From Bacillota bacterium (GTDB lineage: Bacteria > Bacillota > Clostridia > Christensenellales > SZUA-584): DNA of 64,000 nucleotides. The stretch lies in NCBI GenBank assembly GCA_023408075.1, contig JAEYKW010000025.1, positions 248,001-312,000 on the forward strand. The letters are read 5' to 3'. Under the pieces are notes generated by a model that was not told the DNA's origin, did not search any database, and saw only the letters and a list, made by a program, of their open reading frames with translations. This document shows, piece after piece, positions 49,803 to 56,865 of the stretch; position 1 is the first letter of the stretch; each line of letters starts with the position of its first letter. The translations under genes were made by a program, and so were the position numbers.

Positions 49803-51347
49803 TTATGAGCCGTTTTTAATGATGCCGTAATTCCTGAAAAACGGATCGGCTATGCACAAATGCCCGGCCAGCGTATCCGCCTGCTCGCCCTCTACGAGAA
49901 ACTGGACCTTGTTGATGCCGTCCATCGCCGTAACGGTGTTGACAATCGCATAAACAAGCAGCATTTCGTTTTTGGCGGAGAGCCCGTCGCAGGCCTCTTT
50001 AAAAGCTTCGGACAGATTCACATAAGCCGTATCGCCCGTCACATTGACCGACAGTATGTCTTTCTCTGTCATGCCCGTATACTGAATCGTGGTCACGCTG
50101 CTGCCGTCGCCCGTCTGGGGCCCGCGCATCAGCGCCCGAACGCGTTCGAGCGGGCTCCATATCTTGCCCTGCTCCATGCTGCGCGATACCTCAAGCAGCA
50201 GGCCCGAATTCGCATATTGAAAATACAGCGGCGCACTCGACCCGACATAGCCGTAAAAATCGCTGCGTTTGGCGCCTTCGCTGCCGTTACCTGTTTTGAG
50301 GGGCGTGCTGCCCGCAAAGAAACGGACCTCCCTCGCATTGGGCACAAAGCCCGTGATGCTGTACACAAGCGCCGCAAATGAAAGCTGCATCTCCTTTGAG
50401 CCCGTAAACAACGAATCGGTGGGCAAAGAGTTAAAATGCAGCTCGATATCGAATGTGAGATCCTCGTTGCTGATGACAGCCGGATTCGCAGCCAGAGCCG
50501 TCGCAGCCATGACCGGGCTCTTCATGGTATTGGTGTTTTTGGGGCCTTTTTTCAGTTCGTCGATGATGGCTGAGATATACCCCGGTGTGTCATCGCCCGT
50601 ACCGGTGGTGGTGTAGGTGATGGTGCGCACCTCCGGCAGTATGTAATCGCCGCTGGCTGAGATGAAATAGAGCACCGTATTGATATCGACGGGCTTCGGT
50701 TCTTGGGGCGAGGCCTGCGTGTTTGAATGGGTCGGCGAAGGGGACGGAGCCGGAGAGCCTTCCGTATCGGTGGTTTCGGCCGGCAGATATTTGGCTCGCG
50801 CGCTCCCGTAGGCTTCGTCTACGGTGCCTGTTTGCTTTTTAAGCGGCGCGGACGGATACCCTTGAAAGCCCTCGCGCAGGCCGTTATAGAAAATATTGAC
50901 CGAGGTGGCACCGAGCAGATCGACAACGGTGTTGGCGATCGCGAGCTCCATGGTGTATTTTTGGTCGGCCGCCATCGGCATGCCTTCAAACTTGAGATAG
51001 ATGTTGGCCACGCCGTTGGAAAACTCCAGAAAATCGAGCGTCATGCCCTCGGGCGCAACGCCCTCGAGGCTGTCGTTGGAGGGGCCATTAAGCAGCGCGC
51101 GCACCGCAGCCTCAGCGGGATTTATATCCTGCTGCACATTGAGCAGCCTTAAGTCAGCGGTCAGCGTACGGCTTTCACTGTTAAGAAAATAGACGGCAGC
51201 TTTTTTGGTGCTGACCATCGCATCAATGCCGCTCATATCCAGCGTGCTGACCGGCACGTCGCGTCCGGCACCCTTGGAATCCTGTATCACGCCGCATCCC
51301 GACAGCAGTATGCAAGCCGCCAGCATACAGGCAGACAATCGCTTCAT
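49803..51347 (-). CDS. GerMN-domain lipoprotein (two domains)
   Basis: A 514-residue protein with a lipoprotein signal (MKRLSACMLAACILLSGC) and two GerMN domains (about residues 45-165 and 365-500), each with the pattern AVYFLN..L.....E.A.RALL.GP....(S/G) and NVxxDxAYVNLSEAF-like blocks. A Ser/Pro/Thr linker and a beta-rich middle lie between them. GerMN domains occur in spore germination protein GerM and in envelope lipoproteins. Last in an operon with a second GerMN lipoprotein, a histidine kinase and a response regulator. Confidence 0.88.
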   Translation of the reverse strand: MKRLSACMLAACILLSGCGVIQDSKGAGRDVPVSTLDMSGIDAMVSTKKAAVYFLNSESRTLTADLRLLNVQQDINPAEAAVRALLNGPSNDSLEGVAPEGMTLDFLEFSNGVANIYLKFEGMPMAADQKYTMELAIANTVVDLLGATSVNIFYNGLREGFQGYPSAPLKKQTGTVDEAYGSARAKYLPAETTDTEGSPAPSPSPTHSNTQASPQEPKPVDINTVLYFISASGDYILPEVRTITYTTTGTGDDTPGYISAIIDELKKGPKNTNTMKSPVMAATALAANPAVISNEDLTFDIELHFNSLPTDSLFTGSKEMQLSFAALVYSITGFVPNAREVRFFAGSTPLKTGNGSEGAKRSDFYGYVGSSAPLYFQYANSGLLLEVSRSMEQGKIWSPLERVRALMRGPQTGDGSSVTTIQYTGMTEKDILSVNVTGDTAYVNLSEAFKEACDGLSAKNEMLLVYAIVNTVTAMDGINKVQFLVEGEQADTLAGHLCIADPFFRNYGIIKNGS

Positions 51348-51351
51348 TTCC

Positions 51352-52302
51352 TCACCCCACGTTGATCAGCACATTGACAATCGACGAATAAGACACCTTC
51401 CAAAGCTCATTTTCCAACACGAGAATCACCGGGACCATCGGCCGCTCAATGTCGCCGTTGCGCGTTTTTATCGTATAATTCAGCAGCACCACCGCCGACT
51501 GGCCGTCGCTCATCACATTGACGCCCTTGGGCTCGAATGAATCAAGATCGTTGCTGCCTGTTTCGGCAAGCGCCGCGGAAAAATCCTCACTGTCGGGCTT
51601 GACCGTCCCGTCGATATTCGTATACGCCGTGTAGTTATAAAGCTCCGCCCAGTTTTTCTTGGAATACGCATCAAGCGCCTGTATGAGCGTTTTTTCAGGC
51701 GTCAGTATCAAATCGCCGTTCCAATACTGCGAATCGAGCGCCTTGTCCTCACCGCCGAAGCCTGCCTCACTGCGCATGATGCGCTGGCTGCCGTTTTTGC
51801 GCTGTACATTGATCTGCACACCGGAATATGTACCCATTTCCGTGATGGTGTTGACGATCGAGTAAATCGCGACCATTTTGCGGTCTTTCGCGCTGCTTTC
51901 GTCCAGCGCCGTCATGGGCGGATCCGTCGTGACAAATTCTTCACTGAGCGTGACGAACAATACATCCGCGTTATTCTCCACGCCCACCAGCGTCACACCT
52001 TCCCAGAACAGGCCCGCGAGCTCGCTGCGGTCGGCCGACGGCCCGGCGATGAGCGCTCTGATCACGGCTTCCTCGCGTTTTTGGCTGACCGGCACATCGA
52101 TGGAACGCGTTTCGCCCGCGAGCAGCATTTCGCCCTTGTATGAATAATACAGCCTGACTTTTGACGTATCCTTATTGGCGGCTTCCGCTTTCGGGTTGAT
52201 ATCGGGCGTATTTTTATCCGCCGCGCCCTGGCCCGCAGCCGCACAGCCGGACAACACGAGTATGAACGCCATCAGCGCAGCGATTATTCTTCTCTTTCCC
52301 AT
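51352..52302 (-). CDS. GerMN-domain lipoprotein
   Basis: A 316-residue protein with a lipoprotein signal (MGKRRIIAALMAFILVLSGC) and a GerMN domain (about residues 45-170, VRLYYSYKGEMLLAGETRSI and EAVIRALIAGP). The C-terminal 120 residues form a separate alpha/beta domain (ALDAYSKKNWAELYNYTAY) that may be NTF2-like. It lies four bases before the larger GerMN gene and 11 bases after the kinase. Confidence 0.86.
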   Translation of the reverse strand: MGKRRIIAALMAFILVLSGCAAAGQGAADKNTPDINPKAEAANKDTSKVRLYYSYKGEMLLAGETRSIDVPVSQKREEAVIRALIAGPSADRSELAGLFWEGVTLVGVENNADVLFVTLSEEFVTTDPPMTALDESSAKDRKMVAIYSIVNTITEMGTYSGVQINVQRKNGSQRIMRSEAGFGGEDKALDSQYWNGDLILTPEKTLIQALDAYSKKNWAELYNYTAYTNIDGTVKPDSEDFSAALAETGSNDLDSFEPKGVNVMSDGQSAVVLLNYTIKTRNGDIERPMVPVILVLENELWKVSYSSIVNVLINVG

Positions 52303-52313
52303 GTTCTTATCTC

Positions 52314-53681
52314 CTATCCCTTGATCGGCAGATACAGCGTGAACACGCTGCCAAGGCCCTCCTCGCTTTGCACCTCAATGCTGCCGCCGTGCAGCAGCGC
52401 GATTGTCCGCGCAATATACAGACCGAGGCCGCTTCCGCCCGTTTCCCGCGCGCGGGCTTTATCCACGCGGTAAAAACGGTCGAACAGGTGCGGCAGGTCG
52501 CTCTCGGGTATGCCGCAGCCGTCGTCTTTAATCTCGATGGCGGCGTTTGCACCGCTCTTTTGCAGCGAGACCCAGACATGACCGCCTCTTTCCGAATATT
52601 TGATCGCGTTGTCGATGAGGTTCATCACGGCCTGCATCACCTTCACGGCGTCGCAGTTGACCTCCAGATCGTTATTGACGGTATAGAGCAGCGTCACGTC
52701 CTTTTCGTGCGCGATGGGCTGCAAAGAATTCACGGTTTTGTTGACGAGCTCGCTTAACAGTATCTTTTCTATCTTGAGCGCCTGCGTTTCGCTGTCGGTC
52801 TTCGCGAGCGTCAGCAGGCCTGAAATCACATCGGTTAACCGGTCGATCTCGTTGTTGATATCGCCGAGAAATTCCTTATATATCTTTTCGTCCACACCGT
52901 CCTGATACAGCAGCGACTCGATGAGTATTTTCATCGAGCTCAGCGGCGTTTTAAGCTCGTGGGACGCGTTGCTCACAAACTCGCTGCGCTTTCTGTCGAG
53001 GTTTTCCAGCTTCTCGCTCATCGTGTTGAACGTATCGGCGAGTGCCGCCATCTCGTTGCGCCCCGATACCTGAATGCGCTGATGCAGATTGCCGCGCGAT
53101 ATCGACAGCGCGACGGATTTGAGCTCGTTGATCGGGCGCGTGATGTAGCCGGAAAACACCACGCTGATGACGATCACCAGCAGACTCGCCCCCGCCACGA
53201 TCAGAAAGACGATGTTGATAAACTCCTGCGTCAGATCGACGACATCCTGAATGTCTGCGGCATACAGCACCGCGCCGATCGTCTCGGATTCGGATGTGAC
53301 AGCCGAGGTGTAATACACCGCGTAAAACGGCTGGCCCGTCCCGTCGTCAATCTTGTGAAAGCCGTACGACGTATCGAGCGGGCCGAGCAGCACATCGGAT
53401 ATCTCCTTGTGCTCCAGCTTCTGCCCGTTGAGCAGCGAAAAGCTGTCGATCTGCACGATGCCCGATTTGTTGAGCACCAGAAAACGCCCGCCGAACTCCT
53501 TGGAGCTTTCCTCCGCGAGGTCGTACATTTTTTTTGCGTTGGCGCTGCTCAAATACGGTGCCATGCTGACCGCAACGGTATTGGTGTTCTTAAGCTGGTC
53601 GCGCACACGGATGTTGACGAGATAATCTTCCGCAAGATAGGATATGACAAAAGTGACCGCCGCAAATGCGACGGCAGTCAC
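52314..53681 (-). CDS. Sensor histidine kinase with HAMP domain (WalK/PhoR-like)
   Basis: 455 residues from the first standard start (GTG 53681): extracytoplasmic sensor (about 20-150), second membrane helix (about 155-180), HAMP (about 182-232), HisKA with phosphorylation site FVSNASHELKTPLSSM near residue 242, and HATPase with NLIDNAIKYSERGG, DDGCGIPESDLPHLFDRFYR and GSGLGLYIA. The GTG leaves the first membrane helix incomplete. The frame continues upstream as LLYSIRWRFVFIYLI, which fits the family N-terminus, so translation probably begins near 53723-53744 at a non-standard codon, coupled to the regulator stop codon (53728). Confidence 0.92.
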   Translation of the reverse strand: MTAVAFAAVTFVISYLAEDYLVNIRVRDQLKNTNTVAVSMAPYLSSANAKKMYDLAEESSKEFGGRFLVLNKSGIVQIDSFSLLNGQKLEHKEISDVLLGPLDTSYGFHKIDDGTGQPFYAVYYTSAVTSESETIGAVLYAADIQDVVDLTQEFINIVFLIVAGASLLVIVISVVFSGYITRPINELKSVALSISRGNLHQRIQVSGRNEMAALADTFNTMSEKLENLDRKRSEFVSNASHELKTPLSSMKILIESLLYQDGVDEKIYKEFLGDINNEIDRLTDVISGLLTLAKTDSETQALKIEKILLSELVNKTVNSLQPIAHEKDVTLLYTVNNDLEVNCDAVKVMQAVMNLIDNAIKYSERGGHVWVSLQKSGANAAIEIKDDGCGIPESDLPHLFDRFYRVDKARARETGGSGLGLYIARTIALLHGGSIEVQSEEGLGSVFTLYLPIKG

Positions 53682-53727
53682 GATCAGGTAGATAAAAACA
53701 AAACGCCACCGTATGGAATACAGCAGG

Positions 53728-54417
53728 TTATTTATCCGAGAAATAGTATCCCACTCCCCACTTGGTCATGATAAACTCGGGCTTTGCCGGGTTATGCTCA
53801 ATTTTCTCGCGCAGGCGGCGGATGTGCACGTCCACCGTGCGCAGGTCTCCCAAATACTCATACTTCCAGATTAGCTCGAGGAGCTTTTCGCGGTCGTACA
53901 CCTTGCCTTTGTTGGTGATAAACAGCTGAAGCAGATCGAACTCCTTGGCGGTCAGCGCGACGTCCGCGCTGTCTATCTCCACGCTTCTGTTCTCAAGGTT
54001 CACCGTCATGTTGCGCGCGCGCAGCACCTGCGGTTCGCGCGTTTTGTCCGTGCCTTCCACGCGCCGGAAAATCGTCTTGATGCGCGCTTTGAGCTCAAGC
54101 ATGTTGAACGGTTTGGTCATGTAGTCGTCCGCACCGTACTCAAGGCCCATGATCTTATCCATGTCGTCATCCTTGGCCGTGAGCATGATGATGGGCACAT
54201 TGGACATGCTGCGTATGCGCTGGCACACCTCCATGCCGTCGATCTTGGGAAGCATCAGATCGAGCAGCACCAAATCATATTGACCCGCCGGAAACATTTC
54301 GAGCGCCTGCTCACCGTCAAGCGCTTCATCAACCGTGTAGCCGTCCTGCTGTTCGAGATTGAACCGAAGGCCCTTGATGAGGCTCGGCTCGTCATCAACG
54401 ATCAGTATACGTTTCAT
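53728..54417 (-). CDS. OmpR-family response regulator (WalR/PhoB-like)
   Basis: The start is ATG 54417 with AAGGAG upstream; the longer frame is unsupported. The 229 residues comprise a receiver domain (MKRILIVDDEPSLIKG, phospho-acceptor in LLDLMLPKIDG near Asp 52, Lys in DYMTKPFNM) and a winged-helix DNA-binding domain (KEFDLLQLFITNKGKVYDREKLLELIW ... VDVHIRRLREKIE, cited as landmarks). It controls targets with the adjacent kinase. First gene of the operon, behind an extended -10 promoter. Confidence 0.95.
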   Translation of the reverse strand: MKRILIVDDEPSLIKGLRFNLEQQDGYTVDEALDGEQALEMFPAGQYDLVLLDLMLPKIDGMEVCQRIRSMSNVPIIMLTAKDDDMDKIMGLEYGADDYMTKPFNMLELKARIKTIFRRVEGTDKTREPQVLRARNMTVNLENRSVEIDSADVALTAKEFDLLQLFITNKGKVYDREKLLELIWKYEYLGDLRTVDVHIRRLREKIEHNPAKPEFIMTKWGVGYYFSDK

Positions 54418-54463
54418 ATATATTTCTCCTTTTTGTCTGTACAATTCAATGATTCCAAGTCCG

Positions 54464-54491
54464 ATTATACCACAATATGAAGAATAATAAA
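54464..54491 (-). promoter_or_regulatory. Promoter of the response regulator operon (extended -10)
   Basis: TGGTATAAT (54472-54464) is an extended -10 box. A weak TTTATT lies 16 bases further up. Confidence 0.65.
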
Positions 54492-54818
54492 ATCCCGTGA
54501 AAAATTGTGCTGGATAAAAAAGTATCGCGGTTTAATCATCTGACAAGCTCCAATGTCATTGTTAAGTAAACAACCCCATTATTCCACTGAACCACTCCCC
54601 AATCAAATGCCCGTTACTTAGGATAGACAAGCAATGACAGTGATCGTGGTTTCCGCTTGCTCGGATAGCGCATCATGATTTTGAACGAACATGAGCGAGA
54701 GTCTCCCTCGGCATACAATCCCATGCAAACGCCCGGCATGAGCTTCGCACTTCACTCACGCAATGCAATGCATGGTTTGATGGGCTTCATCAAACTGCGC
54801 CGCGATTGTTTGATATCG
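54492..54818. other. Intergenic region without a convincing gene
   Basis: No ORF with a ribosome site is seen, and no match to the three repeat families apart from short shared words. Confidence 0.4.
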
Positions 54819-54850
54819 TTGACATCTGCTATATTTTATAGTAGTATACT
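54819..54850 (+). promoter_or_regulatory. Promoter of the CMD/PadR operon with palindrome
   Basis: TTGACA (54819-54824), a 17-base spacer and TAGTAT (54842-54847). The palindrome AGTATACT (54843-54850) covers the -10 box and may be the operator of the PadR-type protein encoded in this operon. Confidence 0.68.
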
Positions 54851-54876
54851 CTATATCAATAAAGGAGGATCATGCA

Positions 54877-55188
54877 ATGCAGCATGTCAGCAGCAGTTTT
54901 GAAGCGTTTATAAAGGAGAGCGGCGCGGTCGGCCCGGCTTTTATGGAAATGGTGATGAAAACATCCGAGGGCAGCGCGCTCGATAAGAAGACAGCAGAGC
55001 TCGCGTATATTTCGGTGCTGGCCGCCGTCCGTCTGCAGGGAGGCCTGCCTTTCCATGTGAAATCCGCCAAAGCACTCGGCGCGACGCGCGAGGAAATCAT
55101 CAGCGCGGTGCTCGTGGGTATCCCCGCCGTCGGCCTCACGGTGACTGAGGCGCTTCCGGCCGCGCTTGCGGGCTTTGATGAAGAGTAA
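54877..55188 (+). CDS. Carboxymuconolactone decarboxylase (CMD) family protein without the CxxC pair
   Basis: A 103-residue all-helical protein of the CMD/AhpD fold (FMEMVMKTSEGSALDKKTAELAYISVLAAVRLQGG and HVKSAKALGATREEIISAVL, cited as landmarks). The position of the peroxidase Cys-x-x-Cys pair reads AVRLQG, so a thiol peroxidase role is unlikely, while the His of the motif remains. AGGAGG precedes the ATG. First of three overlapping genes. Confidence 0.88.
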   Translation: MQHVSSSFEAFIKESGAVGPAFMEMVMKTSEGSALDKKTAELAYISVLAAVRLQGGLPFHVKSAKALGATREEIISAVLVGIPAVGLTVTEALPAALAGFDEE

Positions 55189-55732
55189 GCGCCTATTGTC
55201 CGCCGTCGATTTGATACTGCTCGGCATCGTGCTCGAACGACCCTGCAGCGCTTACGACATACAAAAAAACGTCGAGTACAGAAACCTTTCCAAGTGGGTG
55301 AAGATCAGCTCTCCCTCCATCTATAAAAAAGTGATACAGCTTGAGGAGAAGGGCTATCTTGAAAGCGAACCCGTGCGCGAAGGCAAAATGCCCGAAAAAG
55401 CGGTTTATTCAATCACGCCCGCGGGAAGAGACTACTTCCTCTCGCTGATGAAGCAGACGGCGGCACGGTCGGTCAGCGTACTGTTTGATTTCAATGCCGT
55501 AATTGCGGGACTCAACAAGGTGTCCAAGGAAACGGCGCTGGAGCTGATTGATGATATCCGCGCAGGAATGGACGAGAGCAAAGCCTATATGGAAAGCATG
55601 GTGCCGCAGCGCAGACACATACCGCTCGTGGGGCGCACGATACTCGATCAGCAGATCGAGGTGCTTACCACACTGCAGGCGTGGATCGACCGTTTCAAGA
55701 ATGAGTTTAATGATACGGAGGCACAAAGATGA
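55178..55732 (+). CDS. PadR family transcriptional regulator
   Basis: The start is ATG 55178, inside the end of the CMD gene, so the two are coupled; a TTG four codons up is less likely. The 184 residues contain the PadR winged helix (LILLGIVLERPCSAYDIQKNV and SSPSIYKKVIQLEEKGYLESEP) and a C-terminal helical dimer part. It likely represses its own operon through the palindrome at 54843. Confidence 0.9.
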   Translation: MKSKRLLSAVDLILLGIVLERPCSAYDIQKNVEYRNLSKWVKISSPSIYKKVIQLEEKGYLESEPVREGKMPEKAVYSITPAGRDYFLSLMKQTAARSVSVLFDFNAVIAGLNKVSKETALELIDDIRAGMDESKAYMESMVPQRRHIPLVGRTILDQQIEVLTTLQAWIDRFKNEFNDTEAQR

Positions 55733-55917
55733 CGCGTGAAAAGCGGCTCACCGGCCGCAGGTGCTACGACCATCTCGGCGGAAAGCTCGGTGCCGTGCTG
55801 TTTGATTTTTTTCTCGCGAACGAGTGGATTCACTTGGATGAAGGCAAAAGCACGGTGTACGTGCTGACGCCGAAAGGCGAAGAGGAATTCGCAGCCATCG
55901 GATTGAAAATCGATTGA
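55729..55917 (+). CDS. 62-residue stand-alone wing resembling the C-terminus of ArsR-type regulators
   Basis: The ATG overlaps the PadR stop (ATGA) and GGAGG stands seven bases before it, so it is translated as its own protein. The sequence (RRCYDHLGGKLGAVLFDFFL, then VLTPKGEEEFAAIGLKI) resembles only the C-terminal portion of longer ArsR-type regulators, without their helix-turn-helix. It could be a partner or ligand-binding lobe, or a trimmed remnant. A terminator follows. Confidence 0.72.
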   Translation: MTREKRLTGRRCYDHLGGKLGAVLFDFFLANEWIHLDEGKSTVYVLTPKGEEEFAAIGLKID

Positions 55918-55924
55918 TCGGAAT

Positions 55925-55963
55925 GCCCGCTCCCTCATACGAGAGGGTCGGGCGTTTTATTTG
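55925..55963 (+). terminator. Terminator of the CMD/PadR operon
   Basis: GCCCGCTCCCTC / GAGGGTCGGGC arms followed by GTTTTATTT. Confidence 0.85.
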
Positions 55964-56171
55964 TGGCCGCAATTTTTGGGTGCTGCAATTCAAAATACGC
56001 CCCTTTCCCGTGGAATGCGTCACAGAAGCTCGCACTTAAAACAGAACATAATCAAAAATATTGCAACATAATATTAATATGTCTGCTTACATACAATCAC
56101 ATTCAATATTTGTGCAAGCATTCCGGGATGCAGACAGTCCAAAGTATTTACCTCGATATTTTGGAGGCATT

Positions 56172-56579
56172 ATGTATAAAAAGTATATTGTGATCATCGT
56201 TTTGTTTGTTTTATATGCTGCCGCGTGCACGGTCTTTTCCAAACAGCTTGGCGAGCAGCGCGGATTGATATTGACATTGCTGACGCCCGAGCTTCAAAAG
56301 GCATCCGATGATTTTTATTCGGAGTATTTATCCGACAGCCCGAGCGTCACATATTATTCGGCTAAAATAATGACGTTAAAAAAGACTGAGCACGGATACG
56401 ATGTCAAAATCGGCGTGAAGCCTTATGTCGGGCCCCACTTCCCAGTCGGGTATGACGAGGTTCAATATTTCATCGACAATATAGGCAATGTCACACTCAC
56501 GGATTTTTCGCATAAAAGAAATTATGAGATACCGGAGCGTTTGGGAGTTACGATTAAAAAACCGATCCCGGTATCGTGA
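56172..56579 (+). CDS. DUF3888-like exported protein
   Basis: The start is ATG 56172 with GGAGG upstream; the longer frame from 56061 lacks support. The 135 residues comprise an N-terminal hydrophobic segment (YKKYIVIIVLFVLYAAACTVF) that could be a signal anchor, then a small domain beginning LLTPELQKASDDFY and containing AKIMTLKK..GYDVKIGVKPYVGPHFPVGYD (in part), which resembles DUF3888 of bacilli. Function unknown. Confidence 0.78.
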   Translation: MYKKYIVIIVLFVLYAAACTVFSKQLGEQRGLILTLLTPELQKASDDFYSEYLSDSPSVTYYSAKIMTLKKTEHGYDVKIGVKPYVGPHFPVGYDEVQYFIDNIGNVTLTDFSHKRNYEIPERLGVTIKKPIPVS

Positions 56580-56649
56580 AATGAATCAACACGTGATATA
56601 AAAGCAGCGGCGCAGTGCCGCTGTCCGATTGCTGACAAAAGTCACAATT

Positions 56650-56759
56650 GTCATCTTGAGCAAGCGACAGCGATGCGACTACGAAGTGGACTAAGATCCC
56701 ATGTTTTAATGCGTTTTGCCATGGGATTCCTCTTCCGCTCACGCTCCATCGGAATCATC
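56650..56759. repeat. Interspersed repeat family C, longest copy
   Basis: It starts TGTCATCTTGAGCAAGCGAC and ends GCTCACGCTCCATCGGAATCA, with the core CCATGGGATTCCTCTTCCGC shared with 13261 and 34019. The GTCAT-type words at its ends suggest a MITE- or REP-like unit. A further related word GTCATCCTGAGGAGCGAATG lies at 56801-56820. Confidence 0.75.
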
Positions 56760-56865
56760 ATGCACTATGGCACCACAATAAATGAAAAGGCAGGTTAGCG
56801 GTCATCCTGAGGAGCGAATGGTCTCTTTTATCAAGCCCGCGCGTTTGACATGAAAGCCGCCTTTG

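Noticed and set aside
54675..54902. 75-codon plus-strand ORF before the CMD gene
   Set aside because: There is no ribosome site, and it runs through the promoter and ribosome site of the CMD operon in another frame.
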